Virus record (IMG/VR): IMGVR_UViG_3300033143_005437
Coordinates: 1-26,768 of that record
DNA from: a virus
Reading direction: 5' to 3' (one strand)
Length of the DNA: 26,768 nt
Under the pieces are notes generated by a model, which was given only the letters and a program-made list of their open reading frames with translations, was not told the DNA's origin and did not search any database. Positions 1 to 9,481 of this stretch are shown here, piece by piece (the stretch's first letter is position 1; each line of letters opens with the position of its first letter). Position numbers and translations under genes: made by a program.

Positions 1-1
1 A

Positions 2-1753
2 AATGAGATTATTAAATCAATCCAATCAGTTTTAAGTTCAAGTCAATTGGAGAATGGTGTATCAGCTTCGCTGATCACCATCTCGGAAGGACTTCAAGAT
101 GTTCAATCAGTTATTTTAAAATTGATTAATATAGACCCTTTACTTTCAAATGAGTATCTGTATAGCAGTATAGAGTTAAATCAAGCTGTATCAAGCTTAC
201 AAGGCGTTATATCAGAAGGAAAACAAGACACGGAAGTAATAAAATTAATATTGTCAGATGCTGAACAATCAATCCAGGCAATTATCAATGATGTATCCAA
301 TTTATCAGATCTTTTTGGAATTCAAAAATTACTTGGTTCTCTTTATGAAATTCCTACTCAATTTTCATCTATTGATTATAAAATTTATTTAGATGGAACA
401 GATATTTCAAGTTTGATTAGTTCAGAAATCACTATTGAAAAAAATCAAAGTAATATACATAATGCAATAAGTTTTTCTTCAATATCTCAAGATTTATTTG
501 ACAAAGCAGATCCCTCAAATCTTCAAGGGGAAATGAGAATTGAGGTGCATATTGGAAATTCCGTTATGTTTTTCCTTCTTGAAGAACGAACACATACTTT
601 TGAAGGTACAGTTTCTTATTGGGGCAGGGATATTACCGCAAAAGAATCTTCTCCATGGGCTTCCTCTGTTTCTGTTTCTTTATCTGAATGGACTTCAGCT
701 AAAGATTTATGTGAATCATTGGTTGTTTATACCGTAATTAATTGGGATATTCTTGATTGGATGCTTCCAGATAATTATGAAAGTACAGGAACACCTATTG
801 AAATCATACAAGAAATTGTTTCTGAAATCGGTGCTATTATTAGAGCAAATGACGATGGTTCTTTATATATTAGATATCCTTTTCCTGTAAGACCTGTTGA
901 TGTTAAAATAGCAAGTTCAATTCATTCTTATTCATCTGCTATGGTTTATGGTGTTGATTATTCAGAAGAAAAAAAAGAAGGTTATAATATTGTCACTGTA
1001 ACTGCTGACACAAATGATAAAGTTGCGCCGATTCTTGAAGTTGAGGATACTATTGGTGATTCCAGAATTATTGGAGAAGAAACATATATAAGAGCTTTTT
1101 ATTATGAAGATCCTTCAATTGAACCATCTGTTTTAATACAAGATCAAACAGATGGTTCTATTACTTTTTTAAATAAAGATAATTATGAAGTAACAGAAAT
1201 AATAACTTTTATTAATGGTTATGGTTCTTCCAGTTATCCAATATTAGGAACTTTAAAAGAAATTTCATGGCTTGGAAGAGGTAGTGCAATTTTAACCTGG
1301 GATCAATATTCAACAGATATTATTTTAGAGAATGAGGATACTTGTCTTGCAGAAATAACTTATGATTCCGAATATTATCGTTATAAAGTATCAGAGCATA
1401 GCGTAGAAGAGCTTTTAATAATTTTTGAGATACAAAGTACATTTCTTTCTTCTGTACAAGTTATAACAGCTCCTATTGATTCTGACAAAGAAGGGGATGA
1501 AATAACAACCAGTCTTTTGACAAGTCAAGCAACATTAATTAAACGAGGTGAAATCTGGATTGATTCAAATAAATATGATAACGAAATAATAACTTTTGAA
1601 TCTCCTTTCTTAGAAGATATTAATGATGGTTCGATTGTTTGGTTTGAAACTGATAGAATTACCCCTGGGAATTATCAAATAATGGATTCGAGTATTTCTA
1701 TTTCAGGACCAAAAGTTGTTAATAAAATGGAAATAAAAAAATGGCAAATATAA
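2..1753 (+). CDS. Baseplate/tail hub-like structural protein, 5' partial
   Basis: The frame is open from base 2, so the gene starts upstream of the window; no start with a convincing ribosome site is visible. About the first 110 visible residues are Ser/Gln/Ile-rich with helical, coiled-coil-like spacing. From the stretch IDYKIYLDGTDISSLIS onward the protein is beta-rich and resembles tail hub proteins of the gpD/gp27 type: a short domain with a ligand-like DGTDI segment, then a central part with RYPFPVRPVDV. The next gene encodes a small OB-like protein and overlaps by 13 bp, an order common for a hub and its partner. The hub role is an inference from general pattern and context; that it is a virion protein is more secure. 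It could instead be a tail-fibre adaptor. Confidence 0.6.
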   Translation, partial: NEIIKSIQSVLSSSQLENGVSASLITISEGLQDVQSVILKLINIDPLLSNEYLYSSIELNQAVSSLQGVISEGKQDTEVIKLILSDAEQSIQAIINDVSNLSDLFGIQKLLGSLYEIPTQFSSIDYKIYLDGTDISSLISSEITIEKNQSNIHNAISFSSISQDLFDKADPSNLQGEMRIEVHIGNSVMFFLLEERTHTFEGTVSYWGRDITAKESSPWASSVSVSLSEWTSAKDLCESLVVYTVINWDILDWMLPDNYESTGTPIEIIQEIVSEIGAIIRANDDGSLYIRYPFPVRPVDVKIASSIHSYSSAMVYGVDYSEEKKEGYNIVTVTADTNDKVAPILEVEDTIGDSRIIGEETYIRAFYYEDPSIEPSVLIQDQTDGSITFLNKDNYEVTEIITFINGYGSSSYPILGTLKEISWLGRGSAILTWDQYSTDIILENEDTCLAEITYDSEYYRYKVSEHSVEELLIIFEIQSTFLSSVQVITAPIDSDKEGDEITTSLLTSQATLIKRGEIWIDSNKYDNEIITFESPFLEDINDGSIVWFETDRITPGNYQIMDSSISISGPKVVNKMEIKKWQI

Positions 1754-2001
1754 ATAATTTATTTTCAAATGAAAAAAAGGAAGTAACAATTTCCAGAGTA
1801 ACCGGATTAGGTTCTACTGGGGAATTTAAAGTTTCTGTAAATGGATTAATTAGAAGAGTAAATTCTGCTATATCAGAAACAATTAAAGTTGGTGATACTG
1901 TAATTCTTAATAAATCACCTCATGGAAAATATTATATTGTAGGAATTACAATTGGATTAGGAAATTCAAATAACGTATTGGAGGTTTTTAAAAATGGCTA
2001 A
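1741..2001 (+). CDS. Small OB-fold-like tail/baseplate protein
   Basis: An 86-residue protein. The middle (TISRVTGLGSTGEFKVSV, then VGDTVILNK and YYIVGIT) alternates short beta strands with glycine turns, as in the OB domains of baseplate hub or spike proteins. It starts inside the last codons of the hub-like gene (13-bp overlap) and its end overlaps the next start by 8 bp, so translation is probably coupled. No catalytic residues or membrane segment are seen. The OB assignment is inferred from strand pattern only. Confidence 0.6.
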   Translation: MANINNLFSNEKKEVTISRVTGLGSTGEFKVSVNGLIRRVNSAISETIKVGDTVILNKSPHGKYYIVGITIGLGNSNNVLEVFKNG

Positions 2002-2530
2002 TTCTTCTTTGACAATAAGTTTTTCTACAAGTGTAGTAGATGCTAATTTATATATTGATATGGATTTAGATGACGAATTAAATGAAGGTAATACTTCTTT
2101 TGCTTTTGGTAGTGGTTCTGTTTATTTTAGATTATTTACTAATTGTTCTAATGTAAGTTTTATTGCAAGTGAAAGCGAGGGCACTTCCCCATCAAGCACA
2201 ACTGGTGAAGGAAGTGAAACTGCGGAAATAACGGAAATAATCATTTTTGCACAAGATCCTGCTTCCGTTGAAGACAATAACACTTCTTTGTCTTATGCTG
2301 CTGAAAGTTTTTCTGCATCTGCAATTTCAGCGGTTTCTTGTGGCACAGTTTCCCTTGATCCAAATGATAGTTTAAATAAAACAGTAATAGCAAGTCAACA
2401 CGGTGTTGGTGTTTATGAAGCTTCCTATGATGCAAAATATCACAGCATAAGTATTGAAGCACCCACAATGCCTTCTGGTTGGGATACTGAAGAAAGTTAC
2501 CCTGTAGTTATTGTTGCTGTGGGATCATAA
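1994..2530 (+). CDS. Beta-rich virion protein of unknown function
   Basis: A 178-residue, Ser/Thr/Asn-rich acidic protein with no signal peptide or membrane segment. The start is well supported by GGAGG eight bases ahead of the ATG. The sequence is built of short strands separated by polar loops, including a flexible Ser/Gly/Thr/Glu stretch around residues 55-75, which suits an exposed structural protein. It lies between the hub/OB pair and further structural genes in the same direction with almost no spacing, so it is probably a tail or baseplate component. I do not recognise the family. Confidence 0.6.
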   Translation: MANSSLTISFSTSVVDANLYIDMDLDDELNEGNTSFAFGSGSVYFRLFTNCSNVSFIASESEGTSPSSTTGEGSETAEITEIIIFAQDPASVEDNNTSLSYAAESFSASAISAVSCGTVSLDPNDSLNKTVIASQHGVGVYEASYDAKYHSISIEAPTMPSGWDTEESYPVVIVAVGS

Positions 2531-2531
2531 T

Positions 2532-3314
2532 ATGACATCTTCATATATTACTACAAATTTTTCTTCTGAAAGCACATCTTCTGATCTTTCAGCGGAATTA
2601 GAACTTGATGGTGAATACCATGTATCTTTATATGGAATTGAAAAAATATCTTTTTCTATAAATGAATTGGTGTATTTAAAAGTACGTCCAATTTATAGTG
2701 TAGAACCATATACAATTCAAATATCTTCTGGTTCTTGTAAAAAAGTAAATCAGGGTAATGTTGAAGAAATTGTGGAATATTTATCATTTAAAAATACTAC
2801 TTCAGCTTCTTTATCATACATGCCAATAGGTTGTATTTCTACAGAATGGAGTGCTGGGAGTGCTGGTTCTGTTTTAATATCTGGAAATGTTATCACTATT
2901 CCCTCTTCTGCATTAGCTATTTTAAAATGCACTTATGAAATTGAATTTGATCGTTTATGTTTAACTGCTCCTTCTAATTTATCAGATGAAGAGATACTTG
3001 TAATGGTTGGTTCTGATCTGTATGGGTATGCAGATATATCAGTTGATTATTCTGGAGGTATTGGGATTATAACAGACATTACATTAACTATTAAAGATGT
3101 AATGTCTGATGATATTATCCCAGATGCCACAATAGAACTTTCTAAAGAAGGTATTGTTCTTTTTACTGGTACTTCTAATGCAGAAGGGGAAATTACAATT
3201 CAAGGAATTTGTTCTACTGGAGAAACTTATGATATAAAAACAACAGCTACATCATATTTTGATTCCGATGTTGATTATTTAAATAATGATTCTTTTACGG
3301 TTCCTGTGGATTAA
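2532..3314 (+). CDS. Virion protein with C-terminal Ig/carboxypeptidase-regulatory-like domain
   Basis: The ATG at 2532 is one base after the previous stop and is preferred over the in-frame ATG at 2511, which lies inside that gene. The product has 260 residues. The first two thirds is beta-rich and unrecognised. The last ~80 residues (from ITDITLTIKDVMSDDIIPDA, with the pattern TGTSNAEGEITIQGI) look like a carboxypeptidase-regulatory or Ig-type beta sandwich, in which a DG/EG turn follows a T-x-N-x-G motif. Such modules serve as spacers or sugar-binding decorations in phage tails. Structural role inferred from context. Confidence 0.6.
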   Translation: MTSSYITTNFSSESTSSDLSAELELDGEYHVSLYGIEKISFSINELVYLKVRPIYSVEPYTIQISSGSCKKVNQGNVEEIVEYLSFKNTTSASLSYMPIGCISTEWSAGSAGSVLISGNVITIPSSALAILKCTYEIEFDRLCLTAPSNLSDEEILVMVGSDLYGYADISVDYSGGIGIITDITLTIKDVMSDDIIPDATIELSKEGIVLFTGTSNAEGEITIQGICSTGETYDIKTTATSYFDSDVDYLNNDSFTVPVD

Positions 3315-3318
3315 TGAT

Positions 3319-6012
3319 ATGGTAAATTTTACAATTCATTTAAGTTCAATAGAACCTACAACAATTGAAAATAAAACTGTTTCTTCTGCATTTACTCAAG
3401 AAGATGGAGGCATTGCTATACCGATGCTCCCAGTAAATGCAGCAAATTCAGATATAAATATTGAAATTTTACTTAGAAAAACTGTTGATAATTATGTTCA
3501 TGCTGTTTTTGGACCAGATAGTCCTTACATAAGTTGGGAAAGAACCTATATTGAATTTGAAAATTCTGATAAAATTTCACCTCAATCAAGTATAACAATA
3601 GAATTTAAAAATCCTGTAAATGGTAGAAGGGCTGAATCATATTGGGGAAATTCAACTGTAAGTGCAAAAAATTCAGGTGAAATAACTGAACATTACCCAT
3701 TCATTGTTAAAAACTTTTTCTCTGATGGCTTTAATTTAGGAGAAATCCCTGAAAGTTCTTCGGGTGTTTGGGAAAGAACTGTTCCTGAAACATATACACA
3801 TATAGAGACTCAACCCATAGTTAGACCTGGGGAATATTTATCTCTTAAATGGGAACTTAGAGTAAATGGCAAGACATTTACATCATTATCAATGATATGT
3901 CCGTATGATACACCGTTGTTTACTGGTGGATGGATTACAGGCAAAACTGGAGAAGGTGTTGATGTCCGTTATTCTGTTGAAGTTTTCGGTGATATAATAA
4001 CAAATATAATCCCTACAGATTTTTATGACTATCAAGTTGGTAAATGGGTTTATTTAATGAAAACAGTTACTTTAACATTAGACCCGGATCAAGATAATAA
4101 ACAAATGTATGGTTCCTCTGGAATTTCTTCCGATAATTCATCTTCAGTTAGTACAGTTTTTACTGATACTAATAGCGAAAGAGTATTACTTGGATTAGAT
4201 CCGTTAACAATAAATTCTAAATTAAATACAATGGCACAACTACATGCTGATGATATGGCACGGAATACATTTGTTTCGCATGATGGATCTGATGGATCTA
4301 CCACAGCATCAAGATTTGAAGATTCAAATTATTCTGATGGTTACGTATCGGGAGAAGATTATTTAGCAGGGGAAAATGTGGCAGGATATTATCAACCAAG
4401 TGTTGTAGTAGATGAATGGATGGGTTCACCTGGACATAGAGCAAATATAATAAATACTATATTTGAAGAAATAGGCATAGGGGTTGCAATAGGGGCTGAT
4501 GGTTATTATTACTATTGTCAAGTTTTTGGTTATAAAAGTTGGGGGGATGGTGATAGTACTTATGATGGGAATTACAGAATCGTTCCTTTTAATTTTAAAG
4601 GGCCAATGAATACCGAATGCGCTGTTCCTTACGAAGATGCTATTGACTTAGATTCCGCTATAAATTTTGAAGAAGTTTTTGATATGATAACTTATGAATC
4701 TATCATCTCAAATATTGATTATGATAATGATACTGCCACAGTAACAACATCAACAGGTGAAGTACAAGATGATGTTCCAATTTTTTATTATTGTGATGGT
4801 TCTATTACTGATGTTGCTGGTGGAGCAGGTGCTTTTACTGATGGTGATCAAGTTATTGTTCAAGCACCTGAATCAGGTGACACTTCCCAATTTAAAATAA
4901 TTGGTTTTCCTGATGAGATAAAAATATGTGGTGATGGTTATTTATATTGCGAAAGCAATCATGGAGATTGTTTTTTTTGGGATATGGAATTAAATAATTA
5001 TGCTGAAAATATAAAAGATAATAATGGTCAGACAATAGTAAGTTGGCCTATTGAAATTAGCAATATTACCAATTTCAAAAGTAGACTAACAGCCATTGGG
5101 TCTAATGCAATTCAAAGCCAAGAGATACAAGATGATATTATTTGGACCGGCGGGATTACATATACAGGTAATGGTGTTTGTCTTCCCTCTTACGACCCGA
5201 ATAGGTCAATTGGTAACTGGTTAGGCGAAATCGAAGTTTTTGATGAAAATGGCGATGAAGTTATATTATATTACACCAGGGAAACTGAAGGAGAGGCTTC
5301 GTACCAGGGATATATCAACACATCAACTTTTGAATACCCTGCTGTTGTGGATGATGCTAACTGCAAATCACATGAACTTACATCATTGTCAAATGTTGGT
5401 GGTATAAGGGGTGTTCTGGTTAGCAAAAACGCTGACACCTTTGTGAGTGATAAATGGGGCTATACAATACCTCTTGAGTTTTGTGATATCGGAATGAAAT
5501 GGCTTACTTGCCCATATAAATATTATGAAGATGTACAAGAATATTCTTATGTTTATGAGATAAAATCACCATTTTCTGAAGGGGAGGATATAGATTTTGA
5601 TATATCTGTTGATATAAATGGAATATATTCAATAGATAACTACGAATATATTGATTATGGACTTTGTTCAGGGTCAGAAATAGATGGACTTGACCATGTA
5701 GAAGAGGAGTTACTATCTTCAGAATTTAAACTAAAAAGCCTGATTGTTGATAGTAAAAATCCTTATATGATTGTTGCGGCTCAAAACGTAAGAGAAATAA
5801 GAACTATCACCAGAGGACCAACTCATGATGATGGCACAGAAACAACGGACGAAACCATAAAAAGTTGGGATGTTTTTTCAGGAAAAGATACAGGAACTCC
5901 ACCTGATCCTATGAATTTAAACCCATTTGAATTACCTGCAAACAATGATTTGAGAGTAGCAATTGAAAATCTTGTTGATGATGAATTGACAAAAATAGAA
6001 TTTTTATTTTGA
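3319..6012 (+). CDS. Large virion protein with an embedded CAP (SCP/PR1-like) domain
   Basis: 897 residues from the ATG at 3319, four bases after the preceding stop; an in-frame ATG at 3286 lies inside the upstream gene and lacks a ribosome site. Residues about 285-408 form a CAP domain: LHADDMA (H309), SHDG (H321), GENVAG (E352), VVDEWMG (E366) and SPGHRANI (H373), ending in YYYYCQVFGY. These match the His/Glu cavity of the family, whose members act outside cells and whose chemistry is often unclear. The ~280 residues before it and ~490 after are beta-rich, and residues roughly 470-540 (including DYDNDTATV and DGDQVIVQ) resemble an OB/spike-type fold. No signal peptide is seen, as expected if it is assembled into a tail. 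It may degrade or bind host surface material. Confidence 0.75.
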   Translation: MVNFTIHLSSIEPTTIENKTVSSAFTQEDGGIAIPMLPVNAANSDINIEILLRKTVDNYVHAVFGPDSPYISWERTYIEFENSDKISPQSSITIEFKNPVNGRRAESYWGNSTVSAKNSGEITEHYPFIVKNFFSDGFNLGEIPESSSGVWERTVPETYTHIETQPIVRPGEYLSLKWELRVNGKTFTSLSMICPYDTPLFTGGWITGKTGEGVDVRYSVEVFGDIITNIIPTDFYDYQVGKWVYLMKTVTLTLDPDQDNKQMYGSSGISSDNSSSVSTVFTDTNSERVLLGLDPLTINSKLNTMAQLHADDMARNTFVSHDGSDGSTTASRFEDSNYSDGYVSGEDYLAGENVAGYYQPSVVVDEWMGSPGHRANIINTIFEEIGIGVAIGADGYYYYCQVFGYKSWGDGDSTYDGNYRIVPFNFKGPMNTECAVPYEDAIDLDSAINFEEVFDMITYESIISNIDYDNDTATVTTSTGEVQDDVPIFYYCDGSITDVAGGAGAFTDGDQVIVQAPESGDTSQFKIIGFPDEIKICGDGYLYCESNHGDCFFWDMELNNYAENIKDNNGQTIVSWPIEISNITNFKSRLTAIGSNAIQSQEIQDDIIWTGGITYTGNGVCLPSYDPNRSIGNWLGEIEVFDENGDEVILYYTRETEGEASYQGYINTSTFEYPAVVDDANCKSHELTSLSNVGGIRGVLVSKNADTFVSDKWGYTIPLEFCDIGMKWLTCPYKYYEDVQEYSYVYEIKSPFSEGEDIDFDISVDINGIYSIDNYEYIDYGLCSGSEIDGLDHVEEELLSSEFKLKSLIVDSKNPYMIVAAQNVREIRTITRGPTHDDGTETTDETIKSWDVFSGKDTGTPPDPMNLNPFELPANNDLRVAIENLVDDELTKIEFLF

Positions 6013-6027
6013 TAGTGCGTTAACATT

Positions 6028-6060
6028 TAAATAATTTAAGTATTTTTATTAAATTATTTA
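6028..6060. other. AT-only inverted repeat between structural genes
   Basis: An 11-bp perfect inverted repeat (TAAATAATTTA and its complement TAAATTATTTA) around an 11-base loop, just after the CAP protein gene. The stem has no G or C, so it is a weak hairpin and no better than a poor terminator or processing site. Confidence 0.25.
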
Positions 6061-6080
6061 TCAAACAATTCAAAGAAGGA

Positions 6081-6272
6081 ATGAAAATTTCAAGAATGCT
6101 GTACCCAATTTTGATTGAATGCGTGAGAAAGATTCAAAAGGGGATCATAGATACTCATAACATTCCAATCAAGTTATTTGAGACAGGGAGAGATTTTGAG
6201 TGCCATAAAATATTGATTAATAAAGATAGAACAAAAGGTATGTATATAACTCTTAACCTTGAAACAATTTAA
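6081..6272 (+). CDS. Short protein resembling the N-terminal half of a phage M15-type peptidase
   Basis: 63 residues. The stretch IPIKLFETGRDFECHKILIN followed by KDRTKG has the shape of the start of phage M15 D-Ala-D-Ala peptidases (an FET-x-R segment, then leucines and a G/D-R-T turn). The zinc and catalytic part of that family (S-x-H-x(6)-D and a later H) is absent because the frame stops. It may therefore be a remnant, or an unrelated small protein. AAGGA abuts the ATG, which is poor spacing. It sits between the large virion protein and the fibre module. Assignment is from pattern memory only. Confidence 0.4.
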   Translation: MKISRMLYPILIECVRKIQKGIIDTHNIPIKLFETGRDFECHKILINKDRTKGMYITLNLETI

Positions 6273-6287
6273 TTAAACTGTTAAACT
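6259..6287 (+). promoter_or_regulatory. Possible sigma70-like promoter ahead of the fibre module
   Basis: TTGAAA (6259-6264) and TAAACT (6282-6287) are separated by 17 bases, upstream of the genes at 6316 and 6653. The -10 matches consensus at only four of six positions and the region is AT-rich, so chance is a real possibility. Confidence 0.25.
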
Positions 6288-6315
6288 ATTACATAAACAA
6301 GGAGGAAAAATACAA

Positions 6316-6645
6316 ATGGAAAAACGTGTACCAGTAGACCCAGCCGGAAATATCGCAGCAGTTGGTAGTTCTGGATTTTCAGAATCTTTAACAGCTAATG
6401 GTTCTTGGCAAGAAATCACTCTTGCCAACGAATGCAAAACTTTAAATATCCAGTGCGATGCTGGTGATAATGTTTATACCCACATTGATAACCCGGTTGA
6501 ATTTCATTATTGTTTTAATTCTGATGGAACCGGTAGAGGTTATTGTTCTGGATTAGAATTATCTATTGCTTGTGAAATAGGGGAAACCGTTTGTTATGTC
6601 AAAACAACCGCTGATCTTGTTTTTTCTATTAATGGTTTGAAATAA
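6316..6645 (+). CDS. Small beta-rich virion protein ahead of the tail fibre
   Basis: 109 residues, with a strong AGGAGG ribosome site. The composition (Gly, Ser, Asn, several Cys) and strand pattern (SFSESLTANGSWQEITLANE onward) resemble the small accessory proteins, often of tail-fibre or decoration type, coded just ahead of phage fibres. It ends eight bases before the fibre gene, with that gene's AGGAGG in between, so the two are very likely made together. No enzyme motif or membrane segment. Specific role unknown. Confidence 0.65.
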   Translation: MEKRVPVDPAGNIAAVGSSGFSESLTANGSWQEITLANECKTLNIQCDAGDNVYTHIDNPVEFHYCFNSDGTGRGYCSGLELSIACEIGETVCYVKTTADLVFSINGLK

Positions 6646-6652
6646 GGAGGTA

Positions 6653-9481
6653 ATGATGCATTCTGGAATAAAAACAAAAACCCCTTCTGTTTCACAAGGC
6701 AAATTGGAAGCTTATGTTGCTGCCCAAATTGCTGGAGGTGTGACTTATGAAGGTGGTTACAATGCTGATACAAACACTCCCGATCTTGATACTTCCCCTT
6801 CCGGGATAATGAAAGGGGAAATGTATACTGTCACAGTAGCAGGAACGTTCTTCACAGCCGTTTTAGAAGTTGAGGATGTCCTAATATCAGAAAAAGATGA
6901 TCCTACGTTAGAAACAGACTGGACTATCATAAATAAGAATATCCCTATCAGTGAAGTTTTGCATAATGCTTTATCTGATTTGCAAGGTGGTATTTGGCAT
7001 TTAACTGAAGAGGAAAAAACAAAGGTTGGTTCTCTTCTTAATGCTCATGTAGATTCACCAATGATTATTTCTGGTGGAGAAATTTCAGAAGGAACTAATG
7101 CCGGTACATTTAAAGTTGCCGCATTGACTTCGCTTCTCAGGATTACAGATGACGTTCTGGGTGTTCTTTCTTACGAAACATTAGCAGAACAAGACAACCA
7201 GGCAATAACAGCAGCAGATACCACATATTTTATTTGTTTAGATTACAATGGTGGTACTCCGCAGATTGTTTTAGATACCACTAATCCTTATACAAGGACA
7301 TCTTCACCTGATAGAACACAGATTCCCATTGGAAAAGTAATGAAAGATTCCAGTGACAATGTTCATTTTATTTCTGGTGGTTATAATTTCCAAGATGCAC
7401 CTGAAAAATTTCATACACGAATAATGACTCTGCATAATCATACTTTAGCAAGTGGTTCTGCAATTGCCTATTCAGGAACAAATAATTTTACTATGGAGGT
7501 GGGTAGTGTATATGGAGGTGTTAATTCATACGATTTAAATTCTTATAATTCTGCTTCTGTAACTTTTATACCTGTGTATGGTGATGTCCCTGGAACTGGT
7601 TTTACAGAAGGGGCAGCAAGAAACACAATTGATTTTGCACATTATGACGATGGTTCGGGAACGCTTGCAGATGTTAATAATGCGAAATTTGCTTGTTTCT
7701 GGATTTATAGACATATTGATGATGGCGATGTTTATGTTATATATGGTTCTTGTAATGGATCTCTTGCTGAAGCTGAATCAGCAGAAGAACCTGATAAACC
7801 AACGCATTTAACTGATTTTGGGATTCTCATAGGAAAAGTTGTCACACCGAAAGCTGGTGGTTCTTTTGCATTGGTTCAAATGATTACAGATACTAAATTT
7901 GCCGGTACGTCTGCTTCTGACCATGGGAATTTAACTGGTTTGGAAGATGATGACCATCCCCAATACATTAAAGATTCTGAATTTACTGCTGCTGATGAAG
8001 TTATGGTTGGTACAGGGGCAGGTACTTTTACGAAAGTAACCCTCGGTGCTTCTGAAATTCTTGGTAAAAAAGCAACTGGGAATGCAGATAACCTGACTGC
8101 TTCTGAAGTTCGTACTATTTTAAATATTGAGGACGGTGCTACAGCAGACCAAACAGATGCAGAAATACTTGCAGCATTTGAAAATGAAAATCAAGGTGTA
8201 TCAACAACTGATACTCCTGAATTTGTTGGGTTGACTATTAGTGGTGTCCCAATCACAAACGATTATGTATATGGAATTCGTTATAATGAAACAACCGATG
8301 TAATAACAAAAGGTGTTATTGTAAACGGTATATTTGTTGAGTCTGAATATACAGATTACCCAATACAAAATGCCCATAGTAGAGTATTGAAAGATTGTAT
8401 TACAGGTGAAGAACATTATCTCAATTCATCTGATTCAAATTATTTACAAGATGGTGTAACCGCTGCAACTTTTGACGGTACTGCTGGTGATGTTTATAGT
8501 AAAAGTCCTAAGTTTTATGAGTTGTGGTGTAGAGACGAAACCTATATGTATGTGCTTGTTTCATTTTCTGCTTTTTCTTTTAATGGCTATACTGCAATAG
8601 TACCTCCTCATTTTAACGGAAAAGATTTTTATTATTATGATTGTTTTGAAGGTGTTTTATACGATGATTCTGCATCGGCAGTAATTACTGGTGATGGTAC
8701 TTCCAGTGCTGATAATGCTAATGATTCTATAAGATCATTGCCTGGATTTAAGCCATGGGCATATCAAACACGTCCTGATTTTAGAGTTTTATATAGAAAT
8801 AGAGGTGGAAACACACATCAACAAAGTTGGAGCAGTTATCAAAGTCTCACTGCTTTGTTTGTAACTAAATATGGGACGTGGGACTCTCAAACAGCTCTTC
8901 CAGGGTATACGGATGCTTCTACATATTCTTATGATTATGTACGTAATACAGGAAGAACATTGGGATTAGGTAATACTGATGGTTCTATTTTAGTTGCTTT
9001 AGGAACTACTGATTCTGATTTGGCAGGAATAGTTGCAGCGGATAAATATATTGCTAATTCTTTTTTAGGAATAGAAAATATATTTGGACATTTGTGGAAA
9101 ATTATAGATGGGATAAATATTGATAATACAATTGGTTTATGTAAAGTTTATACTTCTACGGATTACTTAAACTTTGCTGATAATACTGCAATTAATTATA
9201 TGGATACAGGACAAGCCCCTGCTTTTGGGGATAATGATGGTTATATAAAAAGTGTTTATGGAGAAGGAAACTATGCTCCTTTATATCCTAAAACATTGGG
9301 TGGTTCTTCTTCTACATATTTTTATGGTTATCATTATAATACAAGTGGTGATTGGCGGCTTATGACTTCGGGTGGGCATCTTTCGGTTGGGCTGAAGTCG
9401 GGTCTCTGTACTTTCGCTGCGAGTACTTCTTCTGCTAATCGTGATTCGTCTGTCGCTTCTCGGGGTGGGGTTATGTCTTAA
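6653..9481 (+). CDS. Tail fibre/receptor-binding protein with DGR-diversified C-type-lectin-like tip
   Basis: 942 residues, preceded by AGGAGG; a second ATG follows at 6656. The N-terminal ~100 residues resemble fibre attachment regions. The middle carries widespread fibre signatures: DHGNLTGLEDDDHPQY (about 423-437) and GATADQTDAEI (about 496). The last ~370 residues look like a C-type-lectin/formylglycine-enzyme-type fold, including GIENIFGHLWKIIDG (about 806-820), a segment typical of DGR target proteins. Residues 899-942 are encoded by the variable region. Positions where the template would give Asn carry His909, Val912, Thr920, Ala922, Ser924, Thr925, Asp931 and Ser933, which are the expected ligand-contact sites. 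The stop codon directly follows the VR. It probably binds the host receptor at the fibre tip. Confidence 0.88.
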   Translation: MMHSGIKTKTPSVSQGKLEAYVAAQIAGGVTYEGGYNADTNTPDLDTSPSGIMKGEMYTVTVAGTFFTAVLEVEDVLISEKDDPTLETDWTIINKNIPISEVLHNALSDLQGGIWHLTEEEKTKVGSLLNAHVDSPMIISGGEISEGTNAGTFKVAALTSLLRITDDVLGVLSYETLAEQDNQAITAADTTYFICLDYNGGTPQIVLDTTNPYTRTSSPDRTQIPIGKVMKDSSDNVHFISGGYNFQDAPEKFHTRIMTLHNHTLASGSAIAYSGTNNFTMEVGSVYGGVNSYDLNSYNSASVTFIPVYGDVPGTGFTEGAARNTIDFAHYDDGSGTLADVNNAKFACFWIYRHIDDGDVYVIYGSCNGSLAEAESAEEPDKPTHLTDFGILIGKVVTPKAGGSFALVQMITDTKFAGTSASDHGNLTGLEDDDHPQYIKDSEFTAADEVMVGTGAGTFTKVTLGASEILGKKATGNADNLTASEVRTILNIEDGATADQTDAEILAAFENENQGVSTTDTPEFVGLTISGVPITNDYVYGIRYNETTDVITKGVIVNGIFVESEYTDYPIQNAHSRVLKDCITGEEHYLNSSDSNYLQDGVTAATFDGTAGDVYSKSPKFYELWCRDETYMYVLVSFSAFSFNGYTAIVPPHFNGKDFYYYDCFEGVLYDDSASAVITGDGTSSADNANDSIRSLPGFKPWAYQTRPDFRVLYRNRGGNTHQQSWSSYQSLTALFVTKYGTWDSQTALPGYTDASTYSYDYVRNTGRTLGLGNTDGSILVALGTTDSDLAGIVAADKYIANSFLGIENIFGHLWKIIDGINIDNTIGLCKVYTSTDYLNFADNTAINYMDTGQAPAFGDNDGYIKSVYGEGNYAPLYPKTLGGSSSTYFYGYHYNTSGDWRLMTSGGHLSVGLKSGLCTFAASTSSANRDSSVASRGGVMS
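9348..9478 (+). repeat. DGR variable region (VR)
   Basis: 131 bp at the very 3' end of the fibre gene, aligned without gaps to 9507-9637. I count 26 mismatches, all opposite an A in the TR: 16 to G, 7 to C and 3 to T. The remaining 13 or so TR adenines and all other bases are identical. Homology ends at the shared TTATGTCT; the next bases are the fibre stop codon in one copy and unrelated sequence in the other. Changes reach to within nine bases of the 3' end, so the unmutated homing segment must be short. Confidence 0.95.
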
